In this document: in pieces, positions 53,378-61,852 of the stretch
How positions within the stretch are numbered: position 1 is the first letter of the stretch
Layout of the letters: every line of letters starts with the position of its first letter
Assembly (NCBI GenBank): GCA_965200925.1
Contig: OZ241738.1
Span: 2,914,001-2,978,000 of the forward strand
Length of the DNA stretch: 64,000 nucleotides
From: WTGU01 sp965200925
Lineage (GTDB): Bacteria > Pseudomonadota > Alphaproteobacteria > UBA828
Direction: 5' to 3'
Position numbers and translations under genes: made by a program
The notes under the pieces: generated by a model
Told to the model about the DNA's origin: nothing
The model's database searches: none
The model's input: the letters and a program-made list of their open reading frames with translations, nothing else

Positions 53378-54304
53378 ATGGGCAAGGGCACGCAAATCCT
53401 GGGCGTGTGGCTCCTGCGGGACGAGGAGTATTTCGCCGCCTGGTCGTTGATGAACGCGGTCGAATTCTGCGACCGGGTGCTGGTCATGGACAACCGTTCG
53501 CGGGACAGGACGCGGGAGATCGTCGAAGCCGTCGCCGCGCGGTACGGCCACGTCGAGATCCTCGACGTGGAGGACGCCCGCGACACGCACAAACATCTGG
53601 AGGCGTTCGCGGGCACGCGGACCTGGGTGTTCGGCGTCGACGGCGACGAGATCTACGACCCGGCCGGCCTGGCGCGGCTGCGGACGCGCCTGCTGTCGGG
53701 CGCGTTCGACGCGCATTGGCACGTGGTCGGGCACACGCTGCACGCGCTCGGCCTCCGTTTCGATCGCGCCCGAGCGTTCGGCCATGCGCAGCCCGCCACT
53801 CCGGGAATCACCAAGCTCTACAATTTCGGCGCCGTCGAAAGCTGGCGCCCCGGCCGGCACGAGCGCCTGCACGGCCTCAGATCGGTCGTCTTCCGGCCGG
53901 GATACGGGCGCGACAGCGTCCTGCAGATGTGGCGGCGGGAGCACTGGGACGGCGCCGATTTCCGCTGCCTGCACCTGTGCTTCATGCCGCGCTCGCCGCT
54001 GGACGAACCGACGGAAGACGCCGCGCCGACCGGCCGGGCCAACCCGGCGGAGCGGATGAAGGCGCGCGTGCTCCTGCGCCGCGCCCGCCGCGCCGTCCTG
54101 CGCCGCCTCGATCCGTGTCACGACGTGCGGCGCAACTACAAGCACCGCCACTACGCCAGGGGCCCCGTGACGACCTTCGACATCACGGGCTTCGGCGCGC
54201 CGGGCGATTTCCGCGACGTCGATCCCGGCTGCGCCGGGGCGCTCGACGCTCTCCGAAAGACGACCGGGCGACGAGAGAGCGCACGGCCAGTCCCCGCGTC
54301 CTGA
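53378..54304 (+). CDS. Glycosyltransferase family 2-like protein
   Basis: A 308-residue GT-A-like protein. The N-terminus GVWLLRDEEYFAAWSLMNA and VLVMDNRSRDRTREIVEAVA match the donor-binding start of family-2 enzymes, and VFGVDGDEIYDP is the DxD-type metal site. It shows an unusual middle part with PATPGITKLYNFGAVESW and an Arg-rich C-terminal third. The acceptor is unknown. It is 24 bases after the amidohydrolase stop and may be part of its transcript. Confidence 0.75.
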   Translation: MGKGTQILGVWLLRDEEYFAAWSLMNAVEFCDRVLVMDNRSRDRTREIVEAVAARYGHVEILDVEDARDTHKHLEAFAGTRTWVFGVDGDEIYDPAGLARLRTRLLSGAFDAHWHVVGHTLHALGLRFDRARAFGHAQPATPGITKLYNFGAVESWRPGRHERLHGLRSVVFRPGYGRDSVLQMWRREHWDGADFRCLHLCFMPRSPLDEPTEDAAPTGRANPAERMKARVLLRRARRAVLRRLDPCHDVRRNYKHRHYARGPVTTFDITGFGAPGDFRDVDPGCAGALDALRKTTGRRESARPVPAS

Positions 54305-54318
54305 ACCGCCGGCCAAGG

Positions 54319-55134
54319 TCAGCTTGCGGGTCGCGCCCCGGCCCGCCCTTCGTCCTCCGGCCCGTCGCGCCAGTGGTCGGCGATCCAGGGGGCGGGCCGC
54401 GTGCGCCGGTGCGGGCGCCCCGCCCGCCAGCCCGCCAGCGCCTGGTCCGGGTCGGGCCGGCCATGGAAGACGAGAATGCGCGTGCCCGCCGGGAGTTTCG
54501 GGGCGGTCAGCAGATTGAGCGGGAACGCCGCCACCGCGTGGCGCTTGAAGCTTCGCACCCACGGCTCTGGCCACCAATAGCGTTCGCCCATGGCGCGGGT
54601 CACGTAGCGCTGCTCCGCCGTCCCGAAGCGCCGCAGCGCTTCGTCCCGTTCCGCGCGGAACCTGTCGAGGATGAACCGGGTCGTCCCGGCGCGCCAGCGG
54701 AAGACGGAGGAGTTGCCAGTCTCCGGGCGCTTCCGGGGGAGCGCCCGCGCCCGCTTCCAGTCGTGGATGATGCAGCGCTTCCCTGGCCGGTGGTCGAAGA
54801 AGCAGTCGAGGCCGCCCACGACGATCTGGTCGAGGTCCAGGAACAGGCAGTCGCCTTCCATGCCGGCCAGGCCGTCGGCGAACAGCCCGAGCTTGAGCCA
54901 GGTCGTCCGGGCGTGGCTCTCGGGGAGGTCGAGCGGCGGCAAGGGATGGGCCTCGACCTGCGGCAACAACCCCGAACCGTCGTCGGTGAAGCAGAGGAAG
55001 CGGAAGGGCCGGGACAGATGGCGCACGACGCCCCGGTAGAGACGGTTGACGAAGGCCGGCCCGTAGCGCTCTCCCCATTTCAGGGTGACGACGTTGACCG
55101 GCGCGAGGCCGCCATCCTTCGCTCCGGTCTCCAA
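54319..55134 (-). CDS. Glycosyltransferase-like protein (GT8/DUF-type)
   Basis: A 271-residue protein with a GT-A-like outline: NVVTLKWGERYGPAFVNRLY, RPFRFLCFTDD, then a DxD-like CLFLDLDQIVVGGL and an aromatic-rich acceptor region ERYWWPEPWVRSFK. The last 40 residues are Arg/Pro-rich. It converges with the preceding glycosyltransferase gene after 14 bases and is divergent from the next one. Related bacterial proteins are annotated only as hypothetical or GT8-like. Sugar and acceptor are unknown. Confidence 0.7.
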   Translation of the reverse strand: METGAKDGGLAPVNVVTLKWGERYGPAFVNRLYRGVVRHLSRPFRFLCFTDDGSGLLPQVEAHPLPPLDLPESHARTTWLKLGLFADGLAGMEGDCLFLDLDQIVVGGLDCFFDHRPGKRCIIHDWKRARALPRKRPETGNSSVFRWRAGTTRFILDRFRAERDEALRRFGTAEQRYVTRAMGERYWWPEPWVRSFKRHAVAAFPLNLLTAPKLPAGTRILVFHGRPDPDQALAGWRAGRPHRRTRPAPWIADHWRDGPEDEGRAGARPAS

Positions 55135-55298
55135 GGGACGCTCCCGGCAGGCTTCCCAAGCGCGAGGAAGAAAGCACGCATCGCGCTCGCGAGTCGAGGC
55201 CGCACCGAAAAGGCGCCCGTGTCGGGGTTGGCAGGGGGGCGGTTCCCGCTACTATCGGGTGTCGGCGGAACGTGGACGATGCGGGAGACGATCGCGCG

Positions 55299-56075
55299 AT
55301 GGCCCGGCCTGCGCTCTCTGCTCTGGTGGTCGCGCACGACGAGGAGGCGCAGCTCGACGACTGTCTCCGCTCCCTCGCGTTCGCCGACGAGCGGGTGGTC
55401 GTTCTCGACCGCTGCACCGACGGCTCGCGGGCGATCGCGGAGCGGCACGCCGCCGTGATCGTCGAGGGCGCCTGGCCCCTGGAAGGCGACCGGCGGAACG
55501 CCGGAATCGACGCCTGCGCCGGCGACTGGATTCTCGAGGTCGACGCCGACGAGCGCGTGCGCCCCGCACTCGCCGACGAGATACGCGCCGCCATCGCGGG
55601 CGCGGACGGCGGCTATTTCCTGATCCCCGTCGACAACTACGTCGGCGGGCGGCTGGTCCGCCACGGCTGGGGAGCGTCCTTCGGCACGACGGCGGTCGCG
55701 CGCCTGTCCGCGCGCGGCTGCAAGCGCTGGAGCACGGCCGCGCGCGTCCATCCGCCGATGACGCTGCGCGGCCCGCGGCGCCGGTTGAAGACGCCGCTCC
55801 AGCACTACGTCGACCGCGACATCTCCGACATGCTGAGGCGCTTCGACCGCTATACGACGCTGCGCGCGCTGGACCTCATCGATTCCGGCGACATCGGCAC
55901 GCTTGGCGCGAACCTCCGCCGGCTCGCGATGCGCTTCCACAAATGCTTCGTCTCCCGGCGCGGCTACCGGGAAGGTGCCATGGGGCTGATGGTCGCGATC
56001 CTGGCGGGGCTCTACCCGCTCGTCTCACACATCAAGGCGCGGACGGCGGACAGGGGCGGGATGGCGCAGTCGTGA
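55299..56075 (+). CDS. Glycosyltransferase family 2 (WaaE/KdtX-like)
   Basis: A 258-residue GT-A enzyme. It starts PALSALVVAHDEEAQLDDCL, then ERVVVLDRCTDGS and the metal site WILEVDADERVRP, followed by GGYFLIPVDNYVGGR. These match lipopolysaccharide-core beta-glycosyltransferases of the WaaE/KdtX group. The ATG at 55299 is preferred by alignment to the family start; a GTG at 55272 is also open. Its last codons overlap the GTG of the creatininase gene, an odd coupling between sugar transfer and amide hydrolysis. Confidence 0.82.
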   Translation: MARPALSALVVAHDEEAQLDDCLRSLAFADERVVVLDRCTDGSRAIAERHAAVIVEGAWPLEGDRRNAGIDACAGDWILEVDADERVRPALADEIRAAIAGADGGYFLIPVDNYVGGRLVRHGWGASFGTTAVARLSARGCKRWSTAARVHPPMTLRGPRRRLKTPLQHYVDRDISDMLRRFDRYTTLRALDLIDSGDIGTLGANLRRLAMRFHKCFVSRRGYREGAMGLMVAILAGLYPLVSHIKARTADRGGMAQS

Positions 56076-56929
56076 AAACACCTCCCCCGCCGGGTGCCCC
56101 CGGCGCGGCGCAGGGCGGGGGCAGACCGTGGACCCGGCCCGTGCGCATCGCCGAACTCGCCTGGACGGATTACGACCGCCGGGTGCGCGAGGAGCGGCCG
56201 GTGGTGATTCTCCCCGTGGGGGCGCTGGAGCAGCACGGACCGCATCTGCCCATGAACTGCGACGCCGTCATCCCCACCGCGCTTTCCGAGCGGGTCGCGG
56301 CGCGCACCGGCGATCTGGTCGCGCCGACCCTCTGCTACGGCTACAAGTCGCAGCCGAAATCGGGGGGCGGCGACCATTTCCCGGGGACCACCAGCCTGGA
56401 CGGAGAGACCCTGATCCGCACCGTGCGCGACGTCGTCCGCGCATTCGCCCGCCACGGCGTGCGCCGCATGGCGCTGGTCGACGGCCACTACGAGAACAAC
56501 ATGTTCCTGGTGGAAGGTATCGACCTCGCCTTGCGCGGGCTGCGGCGCGAGGGCATCCGCGACATGCGGATCGCCAAGCTCCCCTATTGGGAATACGTCA
56601 CCGAGGAGACCCTGCGCATTGCCTGGCCCGAGGGCTTTCCCGGATGGCCGCTCGAACACGCCGGCGTCATGGAGACATCGGTCATGCTGCACCTGCATCC
56701 GTCGCTGGTGACCATGGAGGACGCGCCTGCGCACCCGCCGGCCGACTTTCCGGTCCACGACGTCTACCCGGTCGATCCCGCGTCGGTGCCGGCGACCGGC
56801 GCGCTCTCGCCATCGACCAGCGCCAGCGCGGAAAAGGGCGCGCGCTTCGTCGCGGATTACGTGGACGGCATGGCCGCCGCGCTGGCCGAGATCTTCGGGC
56901 CGAAAGACGCGGCCGCCGCGGCCCGGTAG
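56072..56929 (+). CDS. Creatininase-family amidohydrolase
   Basis: A 285-residue metal-dependent amidase. Family motifs are VILPVGALEQHGPHLPMNCDA (metal Glu, His, Asp), HFPGTTSLDGETL and LVDGHYENN, with a later METSVMLHLHPSL. The GTG start at 56072 overlaps the stop of the preceding gene. The family includes creatininase and enzymes that open formamides or lactams in pterin or riboflavin-like pathways. With the agmatinase-like and deaminase genes downstream, catabolism of a guanidino or ureido compound is the simplest reading. Confidence 0.88.
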   Translation: MKTPPPPGAPGAAQGGGRPWTRPVRIAELAWTDYDRRVREERPVVILPVGALEQHGPHLPMNCDAVIPTALSERVAARTGDLVAPTLCYGYKSQPKSGGGDHFPGTTSLDGETLIRTVRDVVRAFARHGVRRMALVDGHYENNMFLVEGIDLALRGLRREGIRDMRIAKLPYWEYVTEETLRIAWPEGFPGWPLEHAGVMETSVMLHLHPSLVTMEDAPAHPPADFPVHDVYPVDPASVPATGALSPSTSASAEKGARFVADYVDGMAAALAEIFGPKDAAAAAR

Positions 56930-56955
56930 CGGACGAGCCGAGGGGCGCGCCGCCG

Positions 56956-57939
56956 ATGGGCCACGGCTTCCACGAACCGGTCAGCGGCATGGACATGCCG
57001 CGCTTCGGCGCCGTGCCGACCTTCATGCGGCTGCCCCACGTCACCGACTTCGCGGACGTGGACATCGCGCTGGTCGGCGTGCCGTGGGACGGCGGTACCA
57101 CCAACCGCGCCGGTGCCCGCCACGGCCCGCGTGAAATCCGCAACATGTCGAGCCTGATTCGGCGCACCCACCACGCGCTCGACATCTGTCCCTACGAGAT
57201 GTGCCAGATCGCCGATTGCGGCGACGCCCCGGTCAACCCGGTCGACCTGGACGACACGATCGGACGCATCGAGCGCTTCTTCGCCGCATTGCACCGGGCC
57301 GGCGCGGTGCCGCTGTCGGCCGGCGGCGACCATCTGATCACGCTGCCGATCATGCGCGCCATCGCCCGCGATCGGCCCCTCGGCATGATCCACTTCGACG
57401 CCCACTCCGACACCTGGGACAGCTATTTCGGCGGCTCCACCCTGACCCACGGCACCCCCTTCCGGCGCGCCGTCGAAGAGGGCCTGCTCGACCCGAAGCG
57501 GACCATCCAGATCGGCATCCGCGGCTCGGTCTACGACCGGCGCGACATGGATTTCGCGCGGGACGCCGGGATGCGCGTCGTCGAGATCGAGGAGTATTTC
57601 GCGCTCGGCTGGGAGAAGACGGTCGCCGAGGCCCGCAAGACGGTCGGCCAGGGGCCGGTCTATATCAGCTTCGACGTCGACGGACTGGACCCGGTCTACG
57701 CACCCGGCACCGGTACGCCGGAAATCGGCGGCTATTCGACCTACGAGGCACAGCGCATGCTGCGCGGCACGCGCGGCCTGAACCTGGTCGGCGGCGACGT
57801 GGTGGAGGTCGCCCCGCCCTTCGATCCGAGCGGCAACACCGCGCTGGTCGGTGCCACCATGATGTTTGAAATCCTTTGCGTGCTGGCCGAATCGGTCGCC
57901 GCGCACGCGCTGACGGAGGGGACCTGCGATGGACGATAA
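56956..57939 (+). CDS. Agmatinase/guanidino-acid ureohydrolase
   Basis: A 327-residue binuclear manganese ureohydrolase. Metal ligands are visible at His126 (AGGDHLIT), Asp148, His150 and Asp152 (HFDAHSDTWD), and Asp240 and Asp242 (SFDVDGLDP). The family includes agmatinase, guanidinobutyrase and guanidinopropionase, which release urea. The specificity loop cannot be assigned by eye. The gene overlaps the deaminase start by 11 bases and follows creatininase by 26 bases. Confidence 0.9.
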   Translation: MGHGFHEPVSGMDMPRFGAVPTFMRLPHVTDFADVDIALVGVPWDGGTTNRAGARHGPREIRNMSSLIRRTHHALDICPYEMCQIADCGDAPVNPVDLDDTIGRIERFFAALHRAGAVPLSAGGDHLITLPIMRAIARDRPLGMIHFDAHSDTWDSYFGGSTLTHGTPFRRAVEEGLLDPKRTIQIGIRGSVYDRRDMDFARDAGMRVVEIEEYFALGWEKTVAEARKTVGQGPVYISFDVDGLDPVYAPGTGTPEIGGYSTYEAQRMLRGTRGLNLVGGDVVEVAPPFDPSGNTALVGATMMFEILCVLAESVAAHALTEGTCDGR

Positions 57940-58399
57940 AGCCTGCATGCGCCGGGCGATCACCCTCTGCCGGGAGAAGATGGAGTCGGGCGAAGGCGGC
58001 TATTGCGCGACGATCATCGTGCGCGACGGCGCCGTGATCGGAGAAGGCTGGAACAACGTCGTGGAGAACCACGACGCGACCGGCCATTGCGAGATGAACG
58101 CGATCCGTGATGCCGGCCGGCGCACCGGAAGCTGGGATCTGTCCGGCGCGACCCTCTACACGACATGGGAGCCTTGCGTCATGTGCGCGGCGGCGATCTG
58201 GTGGGCGCGGATCGATCGGGTCTTCTACGCCAACCTCCTGTCCGACGCGGCCGGGCTCGGCATCGACATCGCGGCCCTCGAAACGGAGGTCGCGACTGCG
58301 ACGGCGCAACGCGCCCGCCCCTACCGGCGGCTGCTCGGAGACGAGGCCCTCGCCGTTTTCAACGAGTGGTGGGACAAGGCGAACCGCCGGCTGATCTGA
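57929..58399 (+). CDS. Zinc-dependent nucleoside/base deaminase (CDA fold)
   Basis: A 156-residue cytidine/deoxycytidylate deaminase-fold protein. The zinc site has HCE at residues 53-55 and PCVMC at 82-86. The usual small residue between His and Glu is Cys here. The ATSWEPC-like run before the second motif (TLYTTWEPCVMC) fits guanine/cytosine/tRNA-adenosine deaminases. It overlaps the upstream ureohydrolase gene and may deaminate a ring or guanidino product in the same pathway. Confidence 0.9.
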   Translation: MDDKACMRRAITLCREKMESGEGGYCATIIVRDGAVIGEGWNNVVENHDATGHCEMNAIRDAGRRTGSWDLSGATLYTTWEPCVMCAAAIWWARIDRVFYANLLSDAAGLGIDIAALETEVATATAQRARPYRRLLGDEALAVFNEWWDKANRRLI

Positions 58400-58452
58400 G
58401 CGCCAGCCGGAAGACGCCGTTCCGCCCGCCCGTGAAGCCCGACGGCCGCTGC

Positions 58453-60282
58453 ATGAGAAAGTCGATGGAGGAGGCGCGCGCGCGGTTGCGGGCCGTGTTC
58501 GGGCTGCGCGACTTCCGGCCGGGCCAGGAGGCCGTCATCGCGGCGTTGCTCGCCGGCGAAGACGTGCTCGCGGTGATGCCGACCGGGAGCGGCAAGTCGC
58601 TGTGCTACCAGCTTCCCGCGCTGTTGGGCGACGGGCTGACGGTGGTCGTCTCGCCGCTGATCGCCCTCATGCGCAACCAAGTGGCGCAAATGCGTGCCCT
58701 GGGCGTGGCGGCCGCGGCCCTCAATTCGGCCAATCCGCCGGGCGAGAATCGCCGCGTCGTGGAGAGGGTGCGCGCTGGGGACCTCGCGCTGCTCTACGCC
58801 GCGCCCGAACGCTTGGCGCTGCCTGAAACCGTGGCCCTCCTGCGCGCCTCCGGGGTGCGGCTGCTGGCGATCGACGAAGCCCATTGCGTCTCCCGGTGGG
58901 GCCACGATTTCCGGCCTGAATATCTTTCGCTCGGCACCCTGCGCACCGCCCTCGACAGGGTGCGGACGATCGCCCTCACGGCGACCGCGGACGCCGCCAC
59001 CCGCTCGGAAATCGAGCGAAAACTGTTCGACCGCCCGCCGCGGGTCTTCGTCCACGGATTCGATCGTCCCAATATCGGCCTCGCGATGCGGGCGAAGCGC
59101 ACCACCGCCGAGCGCCAGCTCCTGGCGTTCCTCGAGCGTCACGCCGGGCACAGCGGCATCATCTACTGCGCCTCTCGGAAAGGGACCGACGCCCTGGCCC
59201 GTGCGCTGGCCGCCCGGGAACTGCGCGCCGTGCCCTACCACGCCGGCATGGATAAGGCCGCCCGCGACGCCAACCAGGATCTGTTCCTGCGCGAGGACGG
59301 GGTGGTCGTGGTCGCGACCGTCGCCTTCGGCATGGGCATCGACAAGCCGGACGTGCGGTTCGTCTGCCACGCCAACATGCCGCAGACGATCGAGAACTAC
59401 TACCAGGAGATCGGCCGCGCCGGCCGCGATGGGCTGCCGGCGGAGACGCTCACGCTCTACGGGCTGGACGACATGCGGCTGCGGCGCGTGCAGATCGAGG
59501 AGAGCGGGGCCGCAGAGGAAAAGAAGCGCATCGAGCACCAGCGGCTGACCGCGCTCATCGCGCTCTGCGAGGCGCCGCGCTGCCGGCGCGAGACGCTGCT
59601 CGCCTATTTCGGCGAGCGGACGGCGCCTTGCGGGAATTGTGATCTCTGTGTGGACGGGGTCGAGGTGGTCGACGGGAGCGTCGAGGCGCAGAAGCTGTTG
59701 TCTGCGGTGGCGCGGACGGGCGAGCGCTTCGGCACCGAGCACATCGTCGCCCTCGTCCGCGGCGAGGAGACCGACCGCTTGCGCCGCTTCGGCCATCACC
59801 GCCTGCCGACCTTCGGCGTCGGCGCCGATCGCAGCAAGCAGGAGTGGCGCGGCATCGTCCGCCAGCTCTATGCCGCCGGCTGCCTGACGCTGGAAATCGC
59901 GGATCACGGCCGCTGGTGCATGACCGACGAGGGCCGGGCCGTCATGCGCGGGCAACGCCGGTTCGAGATGCGCCGCGACGCCGCGACGCCACCCAGGCCC
60001 AAACGGGACCGCGCCACCGGGGCCGCGCCGCGGGCGGCGGCTCTCCCGGTCGCGGACGAGGCGCTCTTCGACGAGCTCAAGGCGTTGCGCCGGCGCCTCG
60101 CGGCGGAAGAGAAAGTCCCGGCCTACGTCGTCTTCTCCGATCGAACCCTGATCGAACTGGCCGACGCCCGCCCGGCGACCCGGAACGCCATGCGCGGGGT
60201 TCACGGCGTGGGCGCGGCCAAACTCGAGAAATACGGCGACGCCTTCCTCGCGGTGCTCGCGGCCGCGCCGCCGCGGCCATGA
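58453..60282 (+). CDS. recQ: ATP-dependent DNA helicase RecQ
   Basis: A 609-residue 3'-5' helicase. Helicase domains: GLRDFRPGQEAVI (motif 0), MPTGSGKSLCYQLP (I), LLAIDEAHCVSRWGHDFRP (II), ALTATADAATR (III), then VATVAFGMGIDKPDVRFV and QEIGRAGRDG (V, VI). A RecQ-Ct zinc set follows (CEAPRCRRE ... CGNCDLC), then a winged-helix region, and a C-terminal HRDC domain (YVVFSDRTLIELADARPAT). All hallmarks are present. The ATG at 58453 is chosen because the conserved text starts soon after it. It overlaps the RDD gene by four bases. Confidence 0.95.
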   Translation: MRKSMEEARARLRAVFGLRDFRPGQEAVIAALLAGEDVLAVMPTGSGKSLCYQLPALLGDGLTVVVSPLIALMRNQVAQMRALGVAAAALNSANPPGENRRVVERVRAGDLALLYAAPERLALPETVALLRASGVRLLAIDEAHCVSRWGHDFRPEYLSLGTLRTALDRVRTIALTATADAATRSEIERKLFDRPPRVFVHGFDRPNIGLAMRAKRTTAERQLLAFLERHAGHSGIIYCASRKGTDALARALAARELRAVPYHAGMDKAARDANQDLFLREDGVVVVATVAFGMGIDKPDVRFVCHANMPQTIENYYQEIGRAGRDGLPAETLTLYGLDDMRLRRVQIEESGAAEEKKRIEHQRLTALIALCEAPRCRRETLLAYFGERTAPCGNCDLCVDGVEVVDGSVEAQKLLSAVARTGERFGTEHIVALVRGEETDRLRRFGHHRLPTFGVGADRSKQEWRGIVRQLYAAGCLTLEIADHGRWCMTDEGRAVMRGQRRFEMRRDAATPPRPKRDRATGAAPRAAALPVADEALFDELKALRRRLAAEEKVPAYVVFSDRTLIELADARPATRNAMRGVHGVGAAKLEKYGDAFLAVLAAAPPRP

Positions 60283-60833
60283 GCACGCGCGGGCCGGACG
60301 CGCCGGCGGCCGTCCTCTCCGCCGGCTTCTGGCGGCGCTTCGCGGCGTGGCTCATCGACGGGGCGATCGTCCTGGCGGGGTTCTTCCTCGTCGGCATCTA
60401 TCTGTGGCCCGATCTCGTGCTGACCACGACCCTGACGAGCGAAGTCGACGGCGGGCGCCTGGAAACCGTGCGCACCGCGCCGACGCCGCTGGGCGCGGTC
60501 GTCCTCGGCGTCGTCGTCTGGGCCTATGTGGCCCTCCAGGAATGCGGGCCGCGCCAGGCGACCCTCGGCAAGCGCGCCCTGGGCCTCAGGGTCACGGGCC
60601 AGGACGGTGGCCGCGTTTCACTGCTCGCGACGAGCGTCCGCAGCTGGCCGCGCTGGCTTCCGGGGCTGCTCGGCACGGTCGGCATCCCCGACACCCTCTC
60701 CGCGCTCGCAGTGGCCGCTGCGCTCGCCGCCTGCGTGGCGGTGGCCTTCACGCCGCGCAAGCGGGGCTTGCACGACATGATGGCGCGATGTCTGGTCGTG
60801 CGCCGGCCGCCGGCCGCGCCTGGGAGCGAATGA
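60279..60833 (+). CDS. RDD-family membrane protein
   Basis: A 184-residue inner-membrane protein. It has AGFWRRFAAWLIDGAIVLAGFFLVGIYLW (R...D pattern of the RDD fold), TLGKRALGLRVTGQDGG, and a helix near VVLGVVVWAYVALQE. There are three to four membrane segments. RDD proteins have been tied to ion transport or remain unassigned. The ATG overlaps the recQ stop (ATGA). Confidence 0.88.
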   Translation: MSTRGPDAPAAVLSAGFWRRFAAWLIDGAIVLAGFFLVGIYLWPDLVLTTTLTSEVDGGRLETVRTAPTPLGAVVLGVVVWAYVALQECGPRQATLGKRALGLRVTGQDGGRVSLLATSVRSWPRWLPGLLGTVGIPDTLSALAVAAALAACVAVAFTPRKRGLHDMMARCLVVRRPPAAPGSE

Positions 60834-60912
60834 TGGCGCGCCGCCGGCTTTTGCGCCATGATCGGCCGGCGGCGGGCGGCAGGCTCGCCGCTTGACACCG
60901 GGGGAGCGGCCC

Positions 60913-61842
60913 ATGGCGGCGCAACTGGCGAACGAGCGCGTCTGTTACATCGACGGGGAGATCGTGCCCGAGAGCCGGGCCACGGTCTCGTTCCGCGATC
61001 GCAGCTTTCGCTACGGCGACGGAGCGTTCGACACGACGCGCACCTTCGGACACCGGATTTTCAAGCTGGAGGAGCATATCGTCCGCTTCTACAAGAGCCT
61101 CCGCTACCTGCGGATCGACCCCGGCCTGCCGCCCTCCGAGATGAAGCGGCAGACCGAGGAAGTGCTGGCGCGCAACCTGCATCTGCTGGGCCCCGACGAG
61201 GATTACTGGGTCACCCAGCGCGTCTCGCGCGGCGTCGAGCCGGCGGGCGGCGACGTCGTCGGCTCGAGCGGACCTACCCTCGTCATCGAGTGCACGCCGC
61301 TCCCCCTCGCGCAACGCGCCCACTATTACCGCGACGGCATCCCGCTGATGATTCCCTCCACCCGCCGCGCCGCACCGGAGGCACTTTCGCCCAGGGCCAA
61401 GACCCACAACTATCTCAACCTCCTGGTGGGCCACGACGAGATCCGCCGCCGGGATGCGAACGCCTGGGCGCTGCTCCTCGACCACAACGGCAATCTTTGC
61501 GAGGGGCTCGGCTCCAACCTCTTCCTGGTCGCTGACGGCGTTCTCTACACGCCGCAGGACCGTTACGTGCTCTGCGGGGTCAGCCGCGAGACCGTGATGA
61601 CGCTCGCGAAGGAAGCGGGCATCGACGTGGTCAAGGCCGATCTCGACCTCTACGACGCCCATGCCGCCGACGAGGCGTTCGTCACCTCGACCAGCTTCTG
61701 CATCTGCCCGGTCGCCAGCATCAACGCCGTGCCCTTCGGCGAGCAGCGCCTCCCCGGCCCGATGACGGAACGGCTCACCAGGCTCTACGGCGATTTCGTC
61801 GGTTTCGATTTCGTCGCCCAGTATCTGAAGCACCTGCATTAG
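60913..61842 (+). CDS. Class IV aminotransferase (branched-chain/D-amino acid type)
   Basis: A 309-residue PLP enzyme of fold type IV. The PLP lysine is K163 in SPRAKTHNYLNLLVGHDE, and the Arg/Glu pattern DRSFRYGDGAFDTTRTF near residues 29-45 is typical of BCAT and D-amino acid transaminases. The ATG at 60913 has GGGGAG six bases before it. A dadA gene lies 1.2 kb downstream, so a D-amino acid or ketoacid role is plausible. It is followed by the AHS2 gene after ten bases. Confidence 0.88.
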   Translation: MAAQLANERVCYIDGEIVPESRATVSFRDRSFRYGDGAFDTTRTFGHRIFKLEEHIVRFYKSLRYLRIDPGLPPSEMKRQTEEVLARNLHLLGPDEDYWVTQRVSRGVEPAGGDVVGSSGPTLVIECTPLPLAQRAHYYRDGIPLMIPSTRRAAPEALSPRAKTHNYLNLLVGHDEIRRRDANAWALLLDHNGNLCEGLGSNLFLVADGVLYTPQDRYVLCGVSRETVMTLAKEAGIDVVKADLDLYDAHAADEAFVTSTSFCICPVASINAVPFGEQRLPGPMTERLTRLYGDFVGFDFVAQYLKHLH

Positions 61843-61852
61843 GGCCGCCTCC

